Positions 18,235-25,598 of a stretch of DNA of 45,472 nucleotides are shown here, one piece after another (the stretch's first letter is position 1; every line of letters starts with the position of its first letter). The notes under the pieces are model-generated. The model had not been told where the DNA came from and made no database searches. It worked only from the letters and a program-made list of their open reading frames with translations. This stretch comes from an uncultured Eubacterium sp. (GTDB lineage Bacteria > Bacillota > Clostridia > Lachnospirales > Lachnospiraceae). The DNA is taken from assembly GCA_947178105.1 (NCBI GenBank), contig CAMWXD010000034.1:1-45472 (forward strand), in the 5' to 3' direction. The position numbers and the translations under genes are program-made.

Positions 18235-18480
18235 TCATTCTTCTTCATTTCCGAAACGTCCCGCCAGTGTATCCGGCTGCAAAGCAGATACAATCACCAT
18301 CTCACAGGATGTAAAGATCACAGCCCTGGTACGGCGCCCCTGCGTGGCGTCAATCAGACGGTTTTCTTCCTTTGCACGCTGGATCTGCCGCTTTGCAGGC
18401 GCAGAATCCGGGGTAATGATACATACGATTTTCTCCGTATTGACGACATTCCCGAAACCGATATTCATTAGCTTTGACAT
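18235..18480 (-). CDS. remA: RemA-family regulator (DUF370)
   Basis: An 81-residue member of the RemA/YlzA family, which in B. subtilis is a DNA-binding activator of matrix and osmoprotection genes. The family pattern is clear: MNIGFGNVVN, IITPDSAPAKR, and RLIDATQGRRTRAVIFTSCEMVIVSALQPDTLAGRF. The ATG at 18480 has AAGGA 7 bases upstream; an upstream in-frame start lacks one. It is the second gene of the yicC run. Confidence 0.95.
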   Translation of the reverse strand: MSKLMNIGFGNVVNTEKIVCIITPDSAPAKRQIQRAKEENRLIDATQGRRTRAVIFTSCEMVIVSALQPDTLAGRFGNEEE

Positions 18481-18517
18481 TGTTTTATCCTTAATTTTTG
18501 CCTTTCCTCTGCTATCC

Positions 18518-19396
18518 TTATTCAATATTCTGGATCTGCTCCCTGACCTTTTCAATGGAAGTCTTTAGTTCGATCCCGGTATCTGAAACAGCCAGGTCGC
18601 TCGCCTTTGACAAAATCGTATTCGCCTCACGGTTCATCTCCTGTGCAATAAAATCCAGCTTCCTGCCAATGCTGCCTCCAGCCAGCAGCTCTTTTTTCAC
18701 CGCCTCGATATGGCTGCGCAGGCGGACAGTTTCTTCATCCACACAGATTTTATCCGCATAAATCGTCACTTCCGCCGCTATGCGGCCCTCGTCAAGCTGT
18801 TTATCGCCAAGCAGCTCTTTGACCTTTGCCTTTAGTTTTTCATGATACTGTGCAATAATTTGCGGGGAATGCTCCTCAATAAAGGCAACGTCAGCAAGCA
18901 TCTCCTCCAGCTTTCCCAACAGGTCATTTTTCAGGTTTTCGCCTTCCTTTGTACGGGACTGCACAAACTGCTGTGCCGCACCCCGGACTGCTTCTTCTAA
19001 CGCCCCCTCCAGCTCTGTCTCGTCTGTTTCCTGCTCCTGCACGGAAAAGACGTCTGGAAACCTCGCCAATACACTTACCGTGATATCATCTTTGATCTGA
19101 AACGTATCTGCCATCTGGCGCAGGTATTGCAAATACTCAGCAGCGGCAGCTTCGTTATAACGCAGCGCGCAGCTTCGCTCTGATAAATCCTCATAGGAGA
19201 TAAATACATCGACCTTGCCCCGCTGAATGTATTCCTTTAAAACCGTGCGGATTGCCGCTTCAAAATGGCCCAGCTTTTTCGGCATCTTGACACTGATATC
19301 CAAATATCTATGGTTGACAGCTTTCATCTCTACTGCAATTTTCATCTTGTCTTTGACAGCCTCAAACCTGCCAAACCCTGTCATGCTCTTAATCAT
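18518..19396 (-). CDS. YicC/YloC-family endoribonuclease
   Basis: A 292-residue protein with the N-terminal YicC signature (MIKSMTGFGRFE; VEMKAVNHRYLDISVKMPK) and the C-terminal DUF1732 part (KLDFIAQEMNREANTILSKASD near 255-276). Family members act as endoribonucleases in RNA turnover. Two adjacent ATGs (19399 and 19396) follow AGAGG; the second fits the family start. First gene of the run to the coiled-coil protein at 13.6 kb, as in B. subtilis yloC-remA. Confidence 0.94.
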   Translation of the reverse strand: MIKSMTGFGRFEAVKDKMKIAVEMKAVNHRYLDISVKMPKKLGHFEAAIRTVLKEYIQRGKVDVFISYEDLSERSCALRYNEAAAAEYLQYLRQMADTFQIKDDITVSVLARFPDVFSVQEQETDETELEGALEEAVRGAAQQFVQSRTKEGENLKNDLLGKLEEMLADVAFIEEHSPQIIAQYHEKLKAKVKELLGDKQLDEGRIAAEVTIYADKICVDEETVRLRSHIEAVKKELLAGGSIGRKLDFIAQEMNREANTILSKASDLAVSDTGIELKTSIEKVREQIQNIE

Positions 19397-19469
19397 CATC
19401 CCGTTCCTCTCCAATCGGGCTCGCCGATTCTGAGTTGTTCTTTCTGCATAGATTTGCATAGATATACTT

Positions 19470-19498
19470 ATTATAGACATTCGGATGTTAATAGTCAA
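19470..19498 (-). promoter_or_regulatory. Sigma-A promoter of the yicC operon
   Basis: TTGACT (19493-19498), 17-bp spacer, TATAAT (19470-19475) on the minus strand. The mobile element begins 39 bp beyond the -35 box. Confidence 0.87.
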
Positions 19499-19578
19499 TT
19501 CCTCTTGGTAAAATTTACAAAAATTTATGAATCATTGGTAACAGTTCAGATCGGGTGTTACATTTTGGCTAATAGGAC

Positions 19579-19814
19579 GATGGAAGAAAGTGCTTTCCCA
19601 GCCTGCCAGTGTCCGTTACAGAATGTTAAGAAGCCCTAAGTATTCTGCTGGCACGTTATGGCTACGGACGGGCGCGGCGCCTTATTCGCCCTGGTTTCAC
19701 CTTCAGCTAAAGGCGCCGCTTCGGCTTTGCCGCCTGGTTACTGTGCAGAATACGAAGGGCTTCTAAACATTCTTCCAAAGCCATTGACATGCTGGGAAAG
19801 CACTTTCTTCCATC
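19579..19814 (+). repeat. Structured unit A1: long imperfect hairpin
   Basis: Perfect 24-nt arms at 19579-19602 and 19791-19814. Inside these, AGAATGTT...AGAAGCCCT and GTATTCTGC on the left pair with the complementary stretch at about 19744-19774, and GCGGCGCCTT pairs with AAAGGCGCCGC near the tip. The whole can fold as one rod of about 236 nt. Either strand could form it. Confidence 0.8.
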
Positions 19815-19946
19815 TGGCTGGCGTAAGTGTTACAAAATCGTTCCCATGTGTAATGGTTGGATTAAAACAGCAGCGCATTGTTTGTGATACGTAACGAACC
19901 ATATCGAACTTGTTTTCGCAACACTTTCAAAGAGCAGCCGGGAGAG

Positions 19947-20163
19947 GGGATTGGCACGCCCTGGCTGCGGCTTTGGAAGAATGTTTAGAAACCCTTAGCC
20001 TTCTGCGTGGGAACCAGGGGCGCAGCCAAGCGGCACCTTTAGCTTACGGCAGACAGCCGGAAGCGGACAAGGTGGCGCGACCGTGCATAGCCACAGCGTA
20101 GCAGCAGAATGCATAGGGCTTCTTAACATTCTGGAATGGACGCAGCCAGGGCGTGCCGATCCC
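19947..20163 (-). repeat. Structured unit B1: inverted, diverged copy of unit A
   Basis: Read on the minus strand this has the same order of parts as A1, with the shared block AGAATGTTAAGAAGCCCTA, and the same 40-base distance between AGGACG and AGAATG. The outer arms (19947-19969 and 20141-20163) pair over 22 Watson-Crick positions plus one G-U, but with a sequence unrelated to the A1 arms. Confidence 0.78.
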
Positions 20164-20220
20164 TTCTTCTGGCGTCCTATTGGCGGAATGTAACACCCTA
20201 TCTGAACTGTTACAATCATT

Positions 20221-20266
20221 GTTACTTTTCACAGCACAGCCGTTTTTTGGCGGTGTGAAAAGTAAC
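20221..20266 (-). terminator. Long hairpin at the 3' end of rqcH (possible terminator)
   Basis: Perfect 13-bp arms GTTACTTTTCACA (20221-20233) and its complement (20254-20266), with a further GCCG/CGGC-type inner stem. It lies 6 bp past the rqcH stop. No U tract follows on the minus strand, so it may be an mRNA 3'-end stabiliser rather than a classical terminator. Confidence 0.55.
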
Positions 20267-20272
20267 GAATCA

Positions 20273-22009
20273 TTAATCGCTGACCAGCTCAATGCCTGTA
20301 ATATCCGGCTTGATTGCCATTGAAAAATTAGTATAATAAACAACAAAGCCAGGTGCGGAACCGTTTGGCTTTTTCACATTTTTGCGCTGCAAATAGTCGA
20401 TCTCCAGCTTCTTTGCATCCCTGCCTTGGGAATAATAGCCTGCCAACATCGCCGCCTCTTCAAAGGTTCGGTCTGGGAGCTCCTTGCCTTCTGTTTTTAC
20501 AACGACATGCGAGCCAGGTATTTTTTTTGCATGAAACCACCAGTCCCCGCCGTTTGCGACTTTGAACGTCAGCTCTTCATTCTGGTAGTTGTTCTTACCT
20601 ATATATATATCAAATCCATCCGAGGAACGGTAATGGAACGGCTGGCTTTTTATTTTCTGCTTCTTATCATTGCCTTTGCGCCGGATATATCCATATTCCA
20701 CAAGCTCCTGGCGGATCTGTACAAGGTCATCCTCCCTGCGTGCAATATTTAACGAAGCCGCGATCGATTCCAGATGCCCGACTTGTGCCTTTGACTGCTC
20801 CGTCAGCTCTGTAAGCGCTTCGTACGTACGCTTTAATTTGCTGTATTTATCAAAATATTTCTTTGCATTTTCCATGGGCGCAAGCTGCGGGTCAAGCGGA
20901 ATCGTCATCATCTCATTTGTATAATAATTAAGCGCCTCCAGCGACTTTGCACCTTCTGCAACGCCATATCCATATGCCGTCAGCAGTTCTCCGTAGACCT
21001 TGTATTTTTCCCGTTTTTCAGTGTCCTTAAGCTGCTTTAGCTGGAGCTGGTATTTTTTATGGCTGCGTTCTAACGCGGTCGATACGATTTTGCGCAGATC
21101 CGCAGACTTCTGCCGGATCCTTGTATACGTATCGCGTGCTGCATAAAAATGCTCCAATACTTCTGAGACCGATGCATACTCCGTACTTTCCAGATGTGCG
21201 TATTGTGTCAGGCGGATCGAAGAAAACTCCATCGGGCAGCCGTCCTTTTGGACAATATTCGGAACAAACGCTTCTTCTTTCACAGACTGCATCATCCAAA
21301 GAAACTGATGGCACAGATGGATTTTTTCTTCTTCACGCAGGCTTGCTGTCGGCGCATCCGCATCGATGCCCGCACGGCAGCACACTTCATTGGCAACGCA
21401 TGGGCTGATCCCGGTATACGCCATATAGATCGCTTTTGCGACTGTCATCGGCTTTGCCAGTACCTGATCGCAAAACTCTACCTCGTCGGACAGCAGGGGA
21501 TTCTTTTTTCCCTGGGTTGGAATAAAATACGCCCGCCCCGGCAGCACCTCCCGGATGGAACTGACCTGTGCGGAAATATGCTTGATGCTGTCAATGACCA
21601 TTCCGTTTTCATCCGTAAAGATCAGGTTGCTGTGCTTGCCCATCACCTCGATCGTCAGAGTCTTTTTTTTCAAATCCCCAAGGTCATTTAAATGTTCGAT
21701 TTCAAAATGGATCATCCGTTCCATATCCGGCTGCCAGATCTTTACGATACGCCCATTGGCGATATGCTTTCTTAACAGCATACAAAAATTCGGCGCTGTC
21801 ATAGGGCTTGGCTTGTTCGTCTCCGTCAAATAAATCAGCGGCAGCGATGCGCTCGCTGATAAAAACAGCCGTTTCTGCCCAAAAGCCCCTTTCAAAGTCA
21901 ACAACAGCGCGTCTTTTTCCGGCTGCGCGATTTTAGAAATACGTGCATTCAGCACGGCATGGTTCAATTCCGTTACTAAATTTGCAATAACTATTCCGTC
22001 AAAAGCCAC
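20273..22009 (-). CDS. rqcH: Rqc2/RqcH-type ribosome quality control factor (NFACT protein)
   Basis: RqcH binds split 50S subunits with stalled nascent chains and drives alanine tailing. The 578-residue protein has an NFACT-N domain (MAFDGIVIANLVTEL; SPMTAPNFCMLLRKHI near 70), a central coiled-coil region (about 270-440) and a C-terminal NFACT-R domain (SSDGFDIYIGKNNYQNEELTFK, WWFHAKKIPGSHVVVK). The start is a GTG at 22009 with AAGGGAG about 8 bases upstream; an earlier GTG overlaps that site. The Asp-Arg pair needed for tailing in studied homologues aligns with Glu-Arg here (QPDMERMI). Promoter TTGCGA-17-TACAAT precedes it. Confidence 0.93.
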   Translation of the reverse strand: MAFDGIVIANLVTELNHAVLNARISKIAQPEKDALLLTLKGAFGQKRLFLSASASLPLIYLTETNKPSPMTAPNFCMLLRKHIANGRIVKIWQPDMERMIHFEIEHLNDLGDLKKKTLTIEVMGKHSNLIFTDENGMVIDSIKHISAQVSSIREVLPGRAYFIPTQGKKNPLLSDEVEFCDQVLAKPMTVAKAIYMAYTGISPCVANEVCCRAGIDADAPTASLREEEKIHLCHQFLWMMQSVKEEAFVPNIVQKDGCPMEFSSIRLTQYAHLESTEYASVSEVLEHFYAARDTYTRIRQKSADLRKIVSTALERSHKKYQLQLKQLKDTEKREKYKVYGELLTAYGYGVAEGAKSLEALNYYTNEMMTIPLDPQLAPMENAKKYFDKYSKLKRTYEALTELTEQSKAQVGHLESIAASLNIARREDDLVQIRQELVEYGYIRRKGNDKKQKIKSQPFHYRSSDGFDIYIGKNNYQNEELTFKVANGGDWWFHAKKIPGSHVVVKTEGKELPDRTFEEAAMLAGYYSQGRDAKKLEIDYLQRKNVKKPNGSAPGFVVYYTNFSMAIKPDITGIELVSD

Positions 22010-22031
22010 AGTGATCACTCCCTTCTACGGC

Positions 22032-22060
22032 ATTGTAACGTAAAAGCCAGTGATTCGCAA
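22032..22060 (-). promoter_or_regulatory. Sigma-A promoter of rqcH
   Basis: TTGCGA (22055-22060), 17-bp spacer, TACAAT (22032-22037) on the minus strand, about 22 bp upstream of the GTG start. Confidence 0.7.
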
Positions 22061-22123
22061 GCTCTTTTCTGGAAAACTTTCTTTTTTTACAGCATTTACC
22101 AGTGTAAGAAGCGCTGATTCGGA

Positions 22124-22156
22124 CATAATATCTTTGTAAACAAACATTGTTTACAA
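22124..22156 (+). promoter_or_regulatory. Sigma-G-like -10 box and 5'-leader hairpin of the SASP gene
   Basis: CATAATA at 22124-22130 resembles the sigma-G -10 element; the -35 is unclear. Directly after it, TTGTAAACAA (22134-22143) and its exact complement (22147-22156) form a 10-bp stem with a 3-nt loop. It would lie at the very 5' end of the mRNA. Confidence 0.55.
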
Positions 22157-22187
22157 GCAACACTCAAGATAAAGGAGGCAATTAACT

Positions 22188-22403
22188 ATGAGTAATCATT
22201 CTAATCAGAACGCAGTACCAGAGGCAAAGGAAGCATTAAACCGTTTTAAGTACGAGGTCGCAGACGAACTCGGCGTGCCGTTAAAGAAAGGCTATAACGG
22301 CGACTTGACTTCCCGTCAGAACGGTTCCGTGGGTGGTTATATGGTGAAAAAGATGATTGAAGCCCAGGAAAAACAGATGGCAGGAGACGGATCTGAGTCA
22401 TAA
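22188..22403 (+). CDS. Alpha/beta-type small acid-soluble spore protein
   Basis: A 71-residue DNA-coating protein of the spore core. Family signatures are present: the N-terminal germination-protease type segment (ALNRFKYEVADELGVPL) and the C-terminal SRQNGSVGGYMVKKMIE. These proteins saturate spore DNA, protect it from UV and heat, and supply amino acids on germination. A strong AAAGGAGG site precedes the ATG. It is monocistronic, ending at a strong terminator. It shows that the organism is a spore former. Confidence 0.97.
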   Translation: MSNHSNQNAVPEAKEALNRFKYEVADELGVPLKKGYNGDLTSRQNGSVGGYMVKKMIEAQEKQMAGDGSES

Positions 22404-22461
22404 CAACTGAAACACTCAAACGCTGAAAACACAGATTCGAAAACTGCTGTGAACGCACTTG

Positions 22462-22512
22462 AAAAAGGGCTGATGCTGTGAGACGATTGTTCTCAACGCA
22501 TCAGCCCTTTTT
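22462..22512 (+). terminator. Bidirectional terminator between SASP gene and TA-like pair
   Basis: Perfect 15-bp arms AAAAAGGGCTGATGC (22462-22476) and complement (22498-22512). The A/T ends give a U tract on both strands, so it serves the convergent genes on each side. Confidence 0.93.
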
Positions 22513-22552
22513 CTGTCCTTACAAACAAAAATACCTGCAAGCGTGATTTCCA

Positions 22553-22999
22553 TTATTTCTTCGAAACAGGCGTGATTTCATGGATTGGATCATACCAGAG
22601 TATATAAAATACACCATCCTCCACAATCCCATAAAGCCGTTCTGTAGAAGAAAGCCTGAAAGAAAAAACCTCATCAATATCAAGCTTTAATTCCAATATA
22701 CGCTTTTGTGCTTCTTTGGAAAGAATCTCAATCGGTTCAAAATGATGATTGGTACCAATACGCCTTCCGCCAGAAGCTGCCTGTATTTCTGACCATGTAA
22801 GCCCTTCAAAAGAGATCAGTTTGTTCATAATCGCTTCATAAAAGGAATAGTTTTCGATAGACCATCTCGGATGCGACGCATCATGCATTTTAAATCCCCA
22901 TACTGGACATTTCCCCATAAAGCTTTCTGGATTCTCTACCGCAGATACTTTTTTTCTGCCCGCTTTTTCTGCCTGGACTACTTTCTTCTTACGTCCCAT
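22553..22999 (-). CDS. Putative toxin partner of Panacea-domain antitoxin
   Basis: A 148-residue protein starting at an ATG that shares one base with the preceding stop (TGATG), so it is translationally coupled to the Panacea-domain gene. A basic N-terminus (MGRKKKVVQAEKAGRKK) precedes a globular part with SFEGLTWSEIQAASGGRRIGTNHHFEPIEIL and a C-terminal RLYGIVEDGVFYILWYDPIHEI. The latter resembles the last strands of small toxin-like proteins that I cannot name with certainty. Panacea domains are known to neutralise many unrelated toxins, so position suggests a toxin. No catalytic residues can be assigned. Confidence 0.6.
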   Translation of the reverse strand: MGRKKKVVQAEKAGRKKVSAVENPESFMGKCPVWGFKMHDASHPRWSIENYSFYEAIMNKLISFEGLTWSEIQAASGGRRIGTNHHFEPIEILSKEAQKRILELKLDIDEVFSFRLSSTERLYGIVEDGVFYILWYDPIHEITPVSKK

Positions 23000-23436
23000 C
23001 ACTGAAGCCCTCCGTAATATTGCTGCATACTTTCTTTTGTAATGACAACATGTGAAGGCTCGCCTGCCGCAATGCCTGACCTGGCATTTTTCCATGGAGC
23101 TTCTTTATGGGTCAATTCACTAAGCCAATGCGGCTCTTTTTGTGCATAGTAATCTAAAACCGTTTGTATCGTTTCCTTCTGTGAATCTGAAAAATCAAAG
23201 TCAGGGATATCTGACAGCAAAGATGCATCGACTGAAAATCTTCCTTTATGCTTCTCAAACAAATCCGGGCAGACAGGACCATGTGCCCATGCTTCAAAGT
23301 CTTCCCAAAACAACGGCACATCATCCCATGCCAAAGACCATGCCTGGCAGTAATAAACCAGCTTTTGCAGCTTCATTGCTGTTGTCCCGCCGATTTCCTT
23401 TAAAATATATTTTGCAACATCCAAAACAGAAGCCAT
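22999..23436 (-). CDS. Panacea-domain (DUF4065/SocA-like) protein, probable antitoxin
   Basis: A 145-residue protein with the typical Panacea/DUF4065 pattern: VAKYILKEIG, KLQKLVYYCQAWSLAW, LFWEDFEAWAHGPVCPDLFEKHKG, and ELTHKEAPWKNAR. In studied PanAT pairs this domain is the antitoxin and precedes the toxin gene, as here. An AAGGAGG site lies 8 bases before the ATG. It begins 28 bp after recG, so it may be transcribed from the recG operon, an unusual place for a toxin-antitoxin pair. Related proteins also occur in phages. Confidence 0.85.
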   Translation of the reverse strand: MASVLDVAKYILKEIGGTTAMKLQKLVYYCQAWSLAWDDVPLFWEDFEAWAHGPVCPDLFEKHKGRFSVDASLLSDIPDFDFSDSQKETIQTVLDYYAQKEPHWLSELTHKEAPWKNARSGIAAGEPSHVVITKESMQQYYGGLQ

Positions 23437-23464
23437 GCAAACTTCCTCCTTCCATAAAAACCAT

Positions 23465-25522
23465 TTACAAATTCAGCCGCTCCATCTGCTTTGCAAAATA
23501 TTCCTGCGCTTTGCGGTACAAGCCCTGATGCTCTGGAAGGCTCAGGCTGCGGTCGCAGTCCAAAATGCTTTGCACCTCGGCGGATGCCTGCTGCAAGACC
23601 TCAGCGTCCTGGTAAATATCGGCAAGCTGGAATTCCATATCCCCGCTTTGGCGGATGCCGAAAAAATCCCCTGGCCCGCGCAGCTTTAGGTCTTCGCTGG
23701 CGATCTGAAACCCATCGTTTGTGCGGTTTAACACATCCAGCCGTTTTGCTGCGCCTTTGGCGCCTGAGGTATTGATCATAATGCAGTAGGACTGCGCGTC
23801 TCCTCGCCCAACGCGTCCGCGGAGCTGATGGAGCTGTGCCAGCCCGAACCGCTGGGCGTCCTCGATCATCATTACGGTCGCATTCGGCACATTGACGCCG
23901 ACCTCTACGACGGTCGTAGATACAAGCACCTGGATTTCATTGGCAGCAAATGCTTCCATCACCTTGTTTTTCTGGTTTGACTGCATTTTTCCATGTAAAA
24001 AAGCAACCTCAATCTGATTTGGAAGCGCCTGCCGCAGCTTTTCCGTATAGTCGATGACATTTTCCCCTTCTGCATACTCGCTTGCTTCCACAAACGGGCA
24101 GATGACATATGCCTGGTGCCCGGCTTCTACTTCTTTGCGGATAAATTCGTATGCGTTTGGGCGCCAGCCTGTGCCGACTACACAGTTTTTAATCGGAAGC
24201 CTCTTTGCCGGCACCTCGTCAATCACGGAAATATCCAGGTCACCATATAAAATAATCGCCAATGTGCGTGGAATCGGCGTCGCGCTCATTACAAGGATAT
24301 GCGGGCTTTCCCCTTTCAGTGAAAACGTCTCGCGCTGCCTGACGCCAAACCGGTGCTGTTCATCGGTAATGACCAGCGCCAGGTTGTCGTATACTGCCTT
24401 TTCCTGAAACAGCGCATGTGTCCCGATGACCATTGCATCGGAAAACAACTGCAGCCGCTCATAAGCGCGGCGCTTCTGCTTTGCGGTCATCGCGCCTGTC
24501 AGCAGGACGAGATGGGTGCTGATGCCGAATAATTCTATGTACTGTGCAAACGTCTCATAATGCTGCGCTGCAAGGACTTCTGTCGGCGCCATAATCGCAG
24601 ACTGGTAACCGCTTGCCGACACGAGGTACATCGCAAAAAATGCAACGATCGTCTTGCCGGAGCCGACGTCTCCCTGCACCAGTCGCTGCATAATATACGG
24701 CCCATGCAGGTCTTTTTGTATTTCATCCAGCACGCGCAACTGCGCAGGGGTCAGTGCATAGGGAAGCTTTTCAAGCAGCGGGCGGATCAGTTCTTCTTCG
24801 CGGAACCGGTAAATATTTTCGATTTTCTGTCCCTGCTCTTTTTGAAGCTGCATAAACAAAACAAACTGGAAAAATTCGTCAAACACCAGCCGCCTGCGTG
24901 CCTGTGCCAGCGTATCCAGGCTATCTGGAAAATGAACCTGCGAGACTGCGTAATTGTATTCTGCCAGCCTATAGCTCTGCCTCGTTTCCTGCGGCAGATA
25001 TTCCGGCATGAGGATCTGCATATCCAATACCTGGCGCAGCGTCTTTTTATACAGGTTGTTCGTCAGCCCGGATGTCAGCCCATATACCGGCTGTAAGGAA
25101 TCCGCCAGTTCTTCATACTGTTTGGGCGTATAGATCACTGGCTGTTCCATCGACAGCATCCCGCCTTTTTCCTGTACACTGCCGTATAAAATATAGGTCT
25201 GGCCTTTGATGAGCGTATTGCGCACATAAGGCATATGGAACCACAAAAATTCCATTTTCCGTCCGTCATGCGTACCATTTATAATGGCAAGCTGCATCGA
25301 CCTTGTCCGTTTTACGATCACCGGCGCATCGACACGCAGGATGACTGCCTGTTTTCTTCCTGCCTGCACATTACTGATCTCAGCCGGAACAGGATATTTG
25401 ATATATTCCCGCGGAAAACGAAGGAGTATATCACCGATGGTGTATACTCCCGTCTTTTGGAAAAGCTGTTCGGTCTTTTCCCCTACGCCTTTGACTCCCT
25501 TAATCGGTGTACCAAGCTCCAT
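23465..25522 (-). CDS. recG: ATP-dependent DNA helicase RecG
   Basis: RecG reverses stalled forks and processes branched DNA. The 685-residue protein has an N-terminal wedge/OB domain (TPIKGVKGVGEKTEQLFQ; LRFPREYIKYP), a helicase core with Walker A GDVGSGKT near 295 and DEQHRFGVRQRE near 395, VSTTVVEVGVNVPNA and LRGRVGRG near 585, and the family C-terminus. The ATG at 25522 has AAGGAGG 5 bases upstream. It follows the FakA-like gene by 76 bp, an arrangement like B. subtilis yloU-yloV-(sdaA)-recG without the serine deaminase genes. Confidence 0.97.
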   Translation of the reverse strand: MELGTPIKGVKGVGEKTEQLFQKTGVYTIGDILLRFPREYIKYPVPAEISNVQAGRKQAVILRVDAPVIVKRTRSMQLAIINGTHDGRKMEFLWFHMPYVRNTLIKGQTYILYGSVQEKGGMLSMEQPVIYTPKQYEELADSLQPVYGLTSGLTNNLYKKTLRQVLDMQILMPEYLPQETRQSYRLAEYNYAVSQVHFPDSLDTLAQARRRLVFDEFFQFVLFMQLQKEQGQKIENIYRFREEELIRPLLEKLPYALTPAQLRVLDEIQKDLHGPYIMQRLVQGDVGSGKTIVAFFAMYLVSASGYQSAIMAPTEVLAAQHYETFAQYIELFGISTHLVLLTGAMTAKQKRRAYERLQLFSDAMVIGTHALFQEKAVYDNLALVITDEQHRFGVRQRETFSLKGESPHILVMSATPIPRTLAIILYGDLDISVIDEVPAKRLPIKNCVVGTGWRPNAYEFIRKEVEAGHQAYVICPFVEASEYAEGENVIDYTEKLRQALPNQIEVAFLHGKMQSNQKNKVMEAFAANEIQVLVSTTVVEVGVNVPNATVMMIEDAQRFGLAQLHQLRGRVGRGDAQSYCIMINTSGAKGAAKRLDVLNRTNDGFQIASEDLKLRGPGDFFGIRQSGDMEFQLADIYQDAEVLQQASAEVQSILDCDRSLSLPEHQGLYRKAQEYFAKQMERLNL

Positions 25523-25598
25523 GAAAACCTCCTTCATCCTGCCGGATCGCTCCCGGACAGGCAGACATGCAAAGCCCGCCCGGATTAGAATGCCGTTT

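Larger units (their letters stand above)
19538..20213. mobile_element. Non-autonomous IS66-like element (676 bp) made of two inverted structured units
   Basis: No gene-like reading frame is present. The ends are inverted repeats: 14 bp are perfect (GTAACAGTTCAGAT at 19538-19551, complement at 20200-20213), and the similarity runs about 41 bp inwards. The 8-bp direct repeat AATCATTG flanks it on both sides (19530-19537 and 20214-20221), the expected mark of transposition. GTAA ends and 8-bp duplications are the known pattern of the IS66 family. No transposase is encoded, so it would move in trans. Inside lie two head-to-head units, each a long imperfect hairpin (19579-19814 and 19947-20163), joined by about 130 bp. 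A second copy starts at 45030. Family assignment is inferred from the ends only. Confidence 0.85.

Noticed and set aside
19499..19537. Shared target sequence between the two element insertions
   Set aside because: The 39 bp next to each element show no similarity to each other beyond being AT-rich.
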